A stretch of 64,000 nucleotides of DNA from Pichia kudriavzevii. Its lineage: Eukaryota; Ascomycota; Pichiomycetes; Pichiales; Pichiaceae. The stretch covers positions 1,984,001 through 2,048,000 of the forward strand of contig NC_042508.1 of the NCBI RefSeq assembly GCF_003054445.1, given 5' to 3'. The notes below the pieces were generated by a model. That model made no database searches, was not told the DNA's origin, and saw only the letters and a list, made by a program, of their open reading frames with translations. The position numbers were made by a program, and so were the translations under genes. This document shows, in pieces, positions 20,133-31,100 of this stretch; the stretch's first letter is position 1; each line of letters opens with the position of its first letter.

Positions 20133-20556
20133 TGTTGGGCTAGAAGGGAATGATAAGAAAACGGGTGGCTAAATAAATGTTCCTTACCTTCTTTCAACTC
20201 TTCAAACTGACTTCTCTCAGATACTTCTTATCACAGCAAAAAATCAAAATACACATAAAACGGAAGAGGGTACGATGGGATTTTTTTTTTTTTTTTTTTA
20301 CTGAAACTGGCTACACCGACGCGTCGCCCACTTGGTCTTTGTTTTTTCCATGAATTTTTTCGTGCCTCGACGGCGAGAAGAAATGAATCCAACAAGTGAC
20401 AAGGACATCGTTGAGAGACGTTGAAGGGGAGAAATGTATCAGTGACAATATAGTCTTACCCTATTCCCCATTTAGATTTTGTTGTATTTTTCATTGCTTC
20501 ATATTTCTAGAGTGCAACACCTGTATATATATTGTACTATTTGAATACAGTCAAAC
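20133..20556. promoter_or_regulatory. Divergent promoter between YML018C-like gene and TIM23
   Basis: 424 bp with a T run (20281-20299) followed by the palindrome CGACGCGTCG (20317-20326), which embeds an ACGCGT core. No other gene is seen. Confidence 0.5.
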
Positions 20557-21240
20557 ATGTGGTTTTTTGGAGGATCGACCAAGACAGACGGAGAGACGGT
20601 TGCCGTTGCGAGTGAATCGTCTGAAAACATGCCAGGAAGTAATATCACAAGAGACACAACACCGGCAGCAGTATTACCGCAATTTGAGCTGCCTGCATTT
20701 GATGCGTCCAAGCTACATCCATTAGCAGGCTTAGATAAGGAGCTTGAATATTTAGATTTGGATGATGAAAAATTGAATACTATTGAAGGAACAGGTAATG
20801 GTATTTTGCCATCTAGAGGTTGGAACGATGATTTATGTTATGGTACAGGTGTGCTCTATCTTGGAGGCTTGGGGTTAGGTGGGTTGATTGGTTTGAATGA
20901 AGGTTTCAAGAACCTACCACCAGGTACAAAGGATTTAACAACTGGAAAAATCAAGCCAGCGCCATTTAAACTGAAACTAAACACAGTTTTAAATCAAGTC
21001 ACCAAACACGGACCCCATGTCGGTAATTCTGCGGGTACTTTAGGCTTGCTATACAATGTCTTTGATTCCATTTTGGATAGATACAGGGGAAAACACGATG
21101 ATTATAATTCCTTGGCTTCCGGAGCATTGGCCGGCGCCTTCTTTAAGAGTACATCTGGTCTAAAGGCAATGACATACAGTTCTGGTTTGATGACTTTAGC
21201 AGCAGCTTGTTGGTGTGGTTTTAAGAGAGCAATTAATTAA
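20557..21240 (+). CDS. TIM23: Mitochondrial inner membrane translocase channel TIM23
   Basis: 227 residues, ATG start; S. cerevisiae Tim23 has 222. The hydrophilic N-terminal half (to about 90) faces the intermembrane space and binds presequences and Tim50; the C-terminal half has four membrane segments of the Tim17/22/23 family with GTGVLYLGGLGLGGLIGLNEG, the matrix loop LNTVLNQVTKHGPHVGNSAG, and LASGALAGAFFKSTSGLKAM. It forms the presequence import channel with Tim17. In S. cerevisiae TIM23 (YNR017W) is next to ACC1 (YNR016C); here ACC1 is one gene further on. Confidence 0.96.
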   Translation: MWFFGGSTKTDGETVAVASESSENMPGSNITRDTTPAAVLPQFELPAFDASKLHPLAGLDKELEYLDLDDEKLNTIEGTGNGILPSRGWNDDLCYGTGVLYLGGLGLGGLIGLNEGFKNLPPGTKDLTTGKIKPAPFKLKLNTVLNQVTKHGPHVGNSAGTLGLLYNVFDSILDRYRGKHDDYNSLASGALAGAFFKSTSGLKAMTYSSGLMTLAAACWCGFKRAIN

Positions 21241-21458
21241 TTACACGGCTTTCCCTCAACCTCTCTCTATCTCCTTTACTTCCACTAAAATAAGAAAATA
21301 TTTACTTGTTTATAATACAAATCGACTATTCGTTTGTTGTCATCACTCTTGGCTTCGCCCTTCCATCGTTTTCTTAAATCCAGGAATGTTAACATACATT
21401 GCTATATACACACACTGGCTTATGGAGCAGCCATTGGATTTCTTCTTAATGGTCTGTA

Positions 21459-22613
21459 CTATTCCCCGCCACTTCCGGCTTCCCATTTGACATCTATCAA
21501 ACAGTAATGGGAATTTATAAGGTTCAACTCTTCAAGCTCATCCAACATTTCGAGTTGGTTAAGTCTCGATTTCTCACTGAAATCGATTTCATCATACACC
21601 GTCTTCATGTCTCGACATTTTACATCACCATTAGGAATGAGCTTCTTGAGCCGCTCAGTTTGAGAGTCAACCGTACCGTATTCTAATAGAGTAGGCATTT
21701 CAATTCCACGGCAGATCAAATTCTGAATCATCACTTGGCCATAGTTGGTGTTTGAGTTCTGATTACCACCAAGGGGCTCGTAGATTAAAAACTCGCCATT
21801 ATTTAGGTTTTTATACCAAAAGGAGAGCAGATTATTGGAGTCCTCTTTTGATAAGTAACATATACAACACTCACTTATGATCAAAGTTGAAACATTCGTA
21901 TCTATTCCATCCAGAATGGGGATATCTTTGATTGCAATGTTGGGCTTAAGTGTACGTAGATCCAACGGCAGTAAATGGTACCTTTCTGTGTTCAAGGTTG
22001 GATCAAATGCCAAAACTTGGCTAGAGGTGGTAGGATATTCTGCTAGCGGGGTGGCGCCCACTTTAGAGGAGAGTGTTGGAGAAGATAGAATGGCCAATTT
22101 TTTCAACCTTGTTGTTGATTCGACATCAATTTCAAAATAGTGTAAGTTCGGGAACCTCTCCACCAGGGGGAAGCATCGAGTATCATTTCCAGCTCCTAAT
22201 GAGACGATTTGTAGGGGGGTGTTCTTGTCGTGGGACTCAATGAACTTGAGAATGTTATCTGTGATTGTCCTAGTACGCAAATATGTACCTCTGTTTATAA
22301 CGGGCGACTTTAATGGCTTGAACTTATCTAGTCTGTTTTTAATCTCCGTTTGCTGTACATCAATAAGGGATTGGACATTGGTGTTTGACACGGGGAAGAT
22401 GCTGAAAAACTGCGACTTGAGTTTCCGTGCAATTGCAAAGCCTTTGTATTGTGACTCTATTGAGAGGATCTGGTAGTGAATAATCAAGGGTATCAAGTGC
22501 AATAACAGTCCATCTTCGGGATTGTATCCCTTCAAATAGCAAGAAAGCCTTGAAGAGAGAGCGTCATAATCTGTCTGGCGGATCAGTTCGTCGGCATCGG
22601 CACCTACGGGCAT
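21459..22613 (-). CDS. PPM1: Leucine carboxyl methyltransferase PPM1
   Basis: 384 residues, ATG start. It methylates the C-terminal leucine carboxylate of the PP2A catalytic subunits using SAM, which promotes holoenzyme assembly. QTDYDALSSRLSCYLKGYNP, NRGTYLRT, the SAM loop IVSLGAGNDTRCFPL and ISECCICYL match the LCM family, and the C-terminus QLEMLDELEELNLINSHYCL aligns with S. cerevisiae Ppm1 (328 residues). It is longer because of an insertion between the YLKGYNP motif and NRGTYLRT (about residues 40-105). In S. cerevisiae PPM1 (YDR435C) is three genes from THI74 (YDR438W), the paralogue of YML018C, whose homologue lies two genes away here. Confidence 0.92.
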   Translation of the reverse strand: MPVGADADELIRQTDYDALSSRLSCYLKGYNPEDGLLLHLIPLIIHYQILSIESQYKGFAIARKLKSQFFSIFPVSNTNVQSLIDVQQTEIKNRLDKFKPLKSPVINRGTYLRTRTITDNILKFIESHDKNTPLQIVSLGAGNDTRCFPLVERFPNLHYFEIDVESTTRLKKLAILSSPTLSSKVGATPLAEYPTTSSQVLAFDPTLNTERYHLLPLDLRTLKPNIAIKDIPILDGIDTNVSTLIISECCICYLSKEDSNNLLSFWYKNLNNGEFLIYEPLGGNQNSNTNYGQVMIQNLICRGIEMPTLLEYGTVDSQTERLKKLIPNGDVKCRDMKTVYDEIDFSEKSRLNQLEMLDELEELNLINSHYCLIDVKWEAGSGGE

Positions 22614-23516
22614 GTTGTAGTGATGGATATGAAATGGACTAAAAAAGATTAGGAAAAACTTACACTAACTTTAAAAAATGGGTAGTCTGTTATCGGTACC
22701 AATATGAGTATCACTATCAGGTGTATAAATATATATATACTACAGTACGATATCACCACTTCCAACTCTATATTTTTTTTACCATGTTTGTATAATTTGT
22801 CTCTATATAGTCAAAGTTATGCAATAGTGTGGCGCATGCGCATGCGTATACGCATGTACTTATTGACAAAGTAATGGAAACAGAAACAGTAATAGACAAA
22901 TCCATGCCGACACTTCTGGTGGCGCATGCGCGGATATAAGAAATCAGCTACAAGGTGATAGAAAAGGGTAAAAATGGGAAAAAGCCGTTTTTTTTTTTTT
23001 TCTTTTTTTTTTTTCCCCGTTTGCCCTTGACAAGTTTCCCAATTATCGGGCACGCACCAAATTCAGTGCAAAGTTAAGAAGGCGCATTGAGGAGCTGACA
23101 AATTGGAGCAACAGTAGGGAAAAACAAAAAAACAAAAAAAATGTTGGTCCTGTAGGTAAACTGGCTAACCGCGAATTTTTAACTTTAGTTTGGCCCAATA
23201 ATCACCACGCAGAATTGACGTCAAGAATGTGCATATTCTGTAACTAAATAGAAGGGAATAGAAGGGAGGCTCGGCATTATATACATGTTTATTGAACTGT
23301 TCTCTTCCATTCCAGCATTTTCATGTCGCGATGAGGTAGTGCTAGTAATGTTCTCTTGTATGTATAATATTCTTTGTAGTGGTTTTCGATTTACAAAGCA
23401 TAGAATATGACGTCGGTGGAGTACATGAGTAAGGTGAAGCAAGTGGAAACTATATTGGATGGATTAGTGGTGAGGGTTTGTAACAAAGGTAGTAGATAAG
23501 TATTCCAAAATCAAGA

Positions 23517-23601
23517 CTACTATTACTATTATTATTACTATTATTATTACTATTATTATTACTATTACTATTACTATTACTATTACTATTACTATTACTA
23601 C
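23517..23601. repeat. ACT/ATT trinucleotide microsatellite
   Basis: About 85 bp of ACTATT and ATT/ACT units, intergenic, imperfect at the left and more regular (ACTATT hexamers) at the right. Confidence 0.9.
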
Positions 23602-24133
23602 TGAAACTAATAGTATAACTAAATTAGACTGTATTTCAAATGAGCCGCCTTTAGAAGGCTCAGCACGGTGTAATTTGGAAATTCCATGGCATGTATAAAT
23701 AACGGATGTGTGAGTTCAAGATGCTCTTCCGTGATCCAGGTGTTTGGGTTTGTTTGTGTCTGTACTTCTATTGTTTACAATAGACATGGTTCACAGACAA
23801 GGGGCAGATCCATACCTAAGAACTTCATCTTTACAAAACTTCCCCTATTCTCCCCGTTATTATATGCTGAGGCGGAAAATTCAATCATTTCTTACATAAT
23901 ATACTACGCGGAAAAGTTGTTGGCCCCGGAAACACCCAACGCGAACATCCAGCTAGCCACTTTTGGCGTATATAGATGTTGAACCATGGCTTGAGATCTT
24001 GAGGCACATTGAGAACCTCTTGTTGTAAATTCCATTTCTTTATTTTAGGTTTTCGTCCCCCTCCCTCCCTCCTTTTCTTTCCTTTCTTTTCCTCAGTACA
24101 GGCATTTGGATTTGTTCTTCAATCCTCTACAAC

Positions 24134-24162
24134 CAAACAAACAAAACAAAACAAAACAAAAC
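24134..24162. repeat. CAAAA microsatellite
   Basis: Short run of CAAA and CAAAA units in the ACC1 upstream region. Confidence 0.8.
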
Positions 24163-25180
24163 TTAAATCCAAACAAACATTCTGGTGTTATTAGGAAAAT
24201 CTACATTTTATTTACATTTTCCATCCAGATTTTACCGTATTATTTTGAAAAGGTAAAATCAATTCAAACATACAAACAAATTAATCCTTGTCTTGTATAT
24301 TTGCTTCAAATCAATCGATTTTCTATCGAGTATTCTCTTGATTTGAGTCAACTTGATTCAATTCCGTCCATTTGTTTTGTTCTTAAACATTGTACCATTT
24401 GATTCCCAACTATCCAAACGCTCAAAGAACAACACCTCTTTCTCGTTTGCACTTGTTTATATCCTTCAATTGATCAACATCCATTTGTTATCAGTTTATT
24501 CATTTCCAAACATCCATAATAAACTTAAGGATCACTTGTTTACGACTCTTTTCTACTATAAAGTTTAACATTGTTTTTAAGGTACGTATTTTACTTTCAA
24601 TTTTTGCAAAATTATCCAATTGTTAATTTCTGCCCATTTCTATTAAAAGAAGAATTAGTTCACTGTTAACATACCTTGATACATAGAGAAAGTCAAGCTT
24701 GAAATCCAAAGTCTGGCACTAGAGAGAAACGTATCCATGAAATTAAAAATATCCAATTTTCAAATTTTTTACATGTTTTCATATTGTTTCATTCCGGTCA
24801 AAATCCCCAACACAATGCAGCTTTTTGTTATTTTTTTTCATTTTTCCCCCAATATTGACTAGTCCCATAACGTGTATCCTTTTTTTTTCCATTTTATCAC
24901 TTGCAAATCGCGGCACTATTTTGTTTCTCAATCCGATAATTTCATGATATATCTGACTACCACAGAATGACGGATTTAATAGAGATTCAAATATCTCTCT
25001 ACTGATACTACAGATTCAATACAGAAGCTCAAATTTTACAGTTTGGCAACTACATTAATGAAATTCTAATAAATAAAACTGTTTCCAAAGAATACATCAA
25101 TAGATAGTGTGGACTTGTGTTTTTTTTTTTGCTTTCTACCTATTATTCATTTATCACCCTATTTTTTTTAACCAAACTGG

Positions 25181-28100
25181 ATGAAACTAACACCTTTTTT
25201 CCCTATTTATTATAGAAATTTATTCACAAAAACATTTAATAGCTCCTTACACTCTAAATTAAGTGCTCCAAATATTTATTTCAAATACCAAAAAATGACA
25301 ACTACAACACTAGCCTCCAAGCATCAAAAATTAGCAAATCACTTTTTAGGTTTGAATACCATCGATAAAGCAGAACCTTCCGCTCTAAAGGACTTTGTTG
25401 TTAAGCATGAAGGTCACACCGTCATTAAGAAGATATTAATCTCAAACAATGGTATTGCTGCCGTTAAGGAGATCAGATCAGTTAGAAAATGGGCCTATGA
25501 GACATTTGGTGACGAAAAAACCATTCAATTTGTTGCAATGGCAACACCAGAAGATTTAGAAGCAAATGCCGAATACATCAGAATGGCTGATCAATATGTT
25601 GAAGTTCCTGGTGGAACAAATAATAATAACTACGCTAATGTCGACTTGATTGTCGAAATTGCAGAAAGAACCAAAGTTGATGCCGTCTGGGCAGGTTGGG
25701 GTCACGCTTCTGAAAACCCAGATCTACCTGAAAAATTGGCTGCGTCCCCAAGAAAGATTATCTTTATTGGTCCTCCAGGATCTGCAATGAGATCTCTAGG
25801 TGATAAAATTTCTTCGACAATTGTGGCCCAACACGCCAAAGTTCCTTGTATCCCATGGTCCGGTACTGGTGTCGATAAAGTTGTTGTTGACAAGGAATCT
25901 AATTTGGTTTCAGTCGATGAAGAAACCTATGCTAAAGGTTGTTGTACAGGTCCAGAAGACGGTTTAGTGAAGGCTAAACAGATTGGTTTCCCTGTTATGA
26001 TCAAAGCTTCCGAAGGTGGTGGTGGTAAAGGTATCAGAAAGGTCGATGACGAAAAAGATTTTCTAAGGTTATATGACCAAGCAGCAAACGAAATTCCTGG
26101 TTCTCCTATTTTCATTATGAAGTTAGCAGGTGCTGCGAGACACTTGGAAGTCCAATTATTGGCAGATCAATATGGTACCAATATTTCTTTGTTTGGTAGA
26201 GATTGTTCTGTTCAAAGAAGACATCAAAAGATTATTGAAGAGGCACCAGTAACTATTGCTAAGCCTGAGACTTTTAGGGAAATGGAATCTGCTGCTGTCA
26301 GATTAGGTGAATTAGTTGGTTATGTCTCTGCAGGTACCGTTGAATATCTATACTCTTACGCAGATGACAAGTTCTATTTTCTTGAATTGAATCCAAGATT
26401 GCAAGTTGAACACCCAACAACTGAGATGGTCTCTGGTGTTAATTTACCAGCTGCTCAATTGCAAATCGCTATGGGTATCCCAATGCACAGAATTAACGAT
26501 ATTAGATTACTATATGGTGTTGATCCTCACACTTCGACTGAAATTGACTTCACCTTTAAGAATCCAGAATCTTTACAAACACAGAGGAAACCTACACCAA
26601 AGGGACATTGTACTGCATGTCGTATAACTTCTGAAGACCCAAGCGAAGGTTTCAAACCATCAGGTGGTACATTGCACGAGTTAAATTTTAGATCTTCTTC
26701 AAATGTTTGGGGTTATTTTTCTGTTGCTAACCAATCATCAATTCATTCGTTTGCAGATTCGCAATTCGGTCATATTTTTGCTTTTGGTGAAAACAGGGAA
26801 GCTTCCAGAAGACACATGGTTGTTGCATTGAAGGAACTATCTATTAGAGGTGATTTTAGAACTACTGTTGAGTATTTAATCAAATTATTGGAAACTCCGG
26901 ATTTCTCTGAAAACACAATTACAACTGGTTGGTTGGATGAATTGATTTCAAAGAAGCTAACTGCTGAAAGACCAGACCAAAATATTGCAGTTATCTGTGG
27001 TGCTGTTACCAAAGCTTATTTGCAAGCAGAGGAATGTAAGAGAGAATACATTGCATCTCTAGAGAAGGGTCAAGTTCCTTCAAAAGAATACTTAAAGACC
27101 ATTTTCAATGTTGAATTTATTTATGAAGGCTCCAAATTCAAGTTCACAGTTGCAAAGTCCAGCGATGAAAACTTCACCTTGTTTATCAACGGTTCAAGAG
27201 TTTTCACCACTGTTAAATCATTATCTGATGGTGGCTTATTGATTGCCTTAGGTGGTAAATCACATCCTGTTTATTGGAAGGAAGAAGTCTCTGCAACAAG
27301 ATTATCTGTTGATGGTAAAACCTGTTTGTTAGAGGTTGAAAATGATCCAACCCAATTAAGAACTCCTTCACCGGGTAAGTTGGTTAAATACTTGGTTGAG
27401 GATGGTGAACACATCAAGGCAGGCCAACCATACGCCGAAGTTGAAGTCATGAAAATGTGTATGCCTTTAATTGCAGGTGAAGATGGTACTGTTCAAGTTC
27501 TAAAGCAGCCAGGTTCAACTGTCAATGCTGGTGACATTTTAGCAATTCTCTCATTAGACGATCCATCTAAGGTTAAACATGCTCTTCCATTTAACAAGAC
27601 ACTACCGGACTTTGGGTTACCAATGGTGGTGGGCACTAAACCAGCGCAAGTTTTCCATAGATTGTACAACGTTTTAGTTTCTATTTTACATGGATTCGAT
27701 AATCAAGTTGTTATGAAATCAACATTGGCTAATTTAATTGAAGTTTTAAGAAACCCAGAATTGCCATACTCAGAATGGAGTCTTCAAATCTCTGCTCTTC
27801 ACTCTAGATTGCCGCTAAAATTAGATGCTCAATTGACTGAGCTAATTGACAGAACTCAAAAGAGAAATGCAGAATTCCCATCCAAGCAAATTTTGGCGTT
27901 ATTTGAAAAGACAAAGAAAGAGGAAGATGTTGATATTTTATTTGATCAAGTTATTGAACCTTTGGTTTCCATTGCAACTCGCTATGAACACGGTATCGCT
28001 GTTCACGAATACAATGTCTTTGCCGAATTGTTAGAAGAATATTACAGAGTTGAGAAATTATTCTCTGGTGATAATGTTAGGGAAGAAGATGTTATCTTAA

Positions 28101-31100
28101 AGCTTAGAGATCAACACAAGAACGATTTGAAGCTTGTTGTCCAAACTGCACAATCACATTCTAGAATTGCTTCTAAGAACAACTTAATCATTGAAATTTT
28201 AAATAACTATCAGTCTGTTTTGAAGAACTCGCCAGTTGCTGTTGAAATATTTAGAACTGAATTAAAGAAGATTGTTGAATTGGATACACGGGCTACCGCT
28301 AAGGCTACATTAAAGGCAAGAGAAATCTTGATTCAATGTTCTATGCCTTCAATAACCGAAAGGACTGAGCAATTGGAGCACATCTTGAAATCTTCAGTTA
28401 TTTCCACTAAGTTTGGCGAAATTGGTTCCCAAGAACACACCTTACCAAAAATGACTATTATTCAAGATATTATTGATTCTAAATATACCTTGTTTGACGT
28501 TCTAACTCCATTCTTGTGTTCATCAGATCCATGGGTTGCAGCTGCAGCTGCTGAAGTGTACGCAAGAAGAGCATATAGAGCTTACTCTGTTCAAGGTGTC
28601 AAGCATGAGGTTCCAGAAAATACCACAGAATTGCCAGTCTTGAAATGGTCCTTCCAATTACCAAGCTTATCGACTTCTTCCTTTAATGCTATCCCAGATT
28701 CATTAAACAGAGCTATTTCTGTTTCTGACTTAACTTTTATGATCAACAAGAATGATTCTCAACCTGTTAGAACTGGTATTCTTGTGGCTGCTAAGCATTT
28801 AGATGAAGCAGAAACTGCTTTGATTACTGGTCTTGCATCATTGAAGAAAGATGTCAAAGATTCATCCTCGTTGATTAATGTCTTTAACATTTATGTCAAT
28901 GCCGTCGATGGTTATGATAATGAAGCATCAATTATTGAAAAGATGAATCAAATTTCAGAAGATTACAAGAGGGATCTGAATGAAGTTGGTGTTAGAAGAA
29001 TTACCTTCATCTTAGGTGACAGACTAGGAAGTTATCCAAAGTATTTCACATTCAAGACATCCGCCTTAGGTCAACCATATATTGAAGATCAAATGATCAG
29101 ACACATTGAACCTGCACTTGCTTACCAATTAGAATTGGCTAGGTTGTCTAACTTTAACATCAAGTCAATTCCAACTGATAACAGAAATATTCATGTTTAT
29201 GAAGCCTCTGCTAAGAACTCATCCGCCATTGACAAGAGATACTTCACCAGAGGAATTGTTAGAACTGGATCAATTAAGAGTGATATCACAGCATCTGAAT
29301 ATTTAATTTCTGAGGCACATAGATTAGTTTCTGATATTTTGGACCAGTTAGAGATTCTTGATACAACCAACACCGACATGAACCACATTTTCATTAACTT
29401 TTCTGCTGTCTTCAACATTACTCCAGAGGATGTTGAAAACGCATTTGCTAGCTTTTTAGAAAGATTTGGTAGAAGATTGTGGAGATTAAGAGTTACTGGT
29501 GCAGAAATTAGAATTATGTGCACTGATCAAAGTGGTATTCCATTTCCACTAAGAGCCGTTATCAATAACATCAGTGGATATGTTGTGAAATCAGAACTAT
29601 ACATTGAGGAAAAGAATGCCCAAGGCGACTGGATTTTCAAATCTATTGGCACACCAGGTTCTATGCACCTAAGACCAATTTCCACACCTTACCCAACCAA
29701 GGAATGGTTACAGCCAAAGAGACAAAGGGCTCACCAATTGGGAACTACTTATGTCTATGATTTCCCAGAGCTGTTCAAACAAGCATTGGTCTCCTCTTGG
29801 AGGGCGTTTGATCCATCCGTCAAGGTTACTGACTCTTTCTTCTCTTATGAAGAATTAATTCTTGATGATGCTGGTGAAGCTACTCCGGTTTCAAGAGAAC
29901 CTGGTGCTAATAACATTGGTATGGTTGGTTTCTTAGTTAATGCAAAAACCCCAGAATATCCAAAGGGTAGACAGTTTGTCATTGTTGCTAATGATATCAC
30001 TTTCAAGATTGGTTCATTTGGCCCTGAAGAGGACAACTTCTTCAACAAGGTTACAGAGTATGCAAGAAAGTTTGGTATTCCAAGAATCTACCTATCCGCC
30101 AATTCTGGTGCTAGAATTGGTATTGCTGAAGAACTCCTGCCATATTACAAGGTCAATTGGAATGTTGAAGGTGATCCATCAAAGGGTTTCTCATACTTGT
30201 ATTTGACTTCTGAAGATTTGGCTGAACTGGAGCAAAGTGGTAAAGGATCCTCTGTGATCACTTCCAAGATTGTTGAAAATGGCGAAACTAGGCATGTCAT
30301 TGAAACCATTGTTGGTATGGAAGATGGTTTAGGTGTTGAATGTTTGAAAGGTTCAGGTCTCATTGCTGGTGCGACCTCTAGGGCTTACAAGGACATTTTC
30401 ACCATTACATTGGTAACATGTAGATCAGTTGGTATCGGTGCTTATTTAGTCAGATTGGGTGAAAGGGCTATCCAAGTTGAAGGACAACCAATCATTCTAA
30501 CAGGTGCACCTGCAATCAACAAACTGCTAGGTAGGGAGGTTTATTCCTCTAATTTACAATTAGGTGGTACCCAAATCATGTACAAAAATGGTGTTTCACA
30601 TCTAACTGCTTCAGACGACTTAGATGGTGTTGAAAAGATCATGAAATGGTTATCGTATGTTCCAGCTAAGAGAGGTCTACCTGTTCCAATTCTTGAAGGT
30701 GTTGATACTTGGGATAGACCAGTAGACTTTACTCCAACCAAAAACGAACAGTATGACGTTAGATGGATGATTGAAGGTAAGGAAACTGAAAATGGTTTTG
30801 AATATGGTTTATTTGATAAAGATTCATTCCAAGAGACCTTGTCTGGATGGGCAAAGGGTGTTGTCATTGGTAGAGCAAGGTTGGGTGGTATCCCAATGGG
30901 TGTTATTGGTGTGGAAACTAGAACAGTTGATAACTTATATCCAGCGGATCCAGCGAACCCTGATTCTACTGAATTTTTAGTTCAAGAAGCTGGTCAAGTG
31001 TGGTATCCAAATTCAGCATTCAAGACAGCACAAGCTATCAATGACTTTAACAACGGTGAACAACTTCCATTAATGATCTTAGCAAACTGGAGAGGTTTCT

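Larger units (their letters stand above)
22614..25180. other. 2.6-kb divergent intergenic region between PPM1 and ACC1
   Basis: No convincing gene. It contains a 28-bp perfect purine-pyrimidine alternating tract (22832-22859), two copies of GGCGCATGCGC exactly 90 bp apart, a poly-T/CT tract (22989-23015), a TTA/CTA trinucleotide array (23517-23601), and a CAAAA repeat (24134-24162). The last 650 bp before ACC1 are AT-rich with several short upstream ORFs. An ATG-opened 98-codon frame at 23686-23982 and a 30-codon frame at 23407 have no recognisable features. Confidence 0.6.

Noticed and set aside
23686-23982. 98-codon ATG frame in the PPM1-ACC1 gap
   Set aside because: No motif or family features; expected by chance in a 2.6-kb region. 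Not listed as a gene.
24582-24587. GTACGT as donor of a possible 5'-UTR intron of ACC1
   Set aside because: I found no TACTAAC branch site with a fitting acceptor before the start codon.
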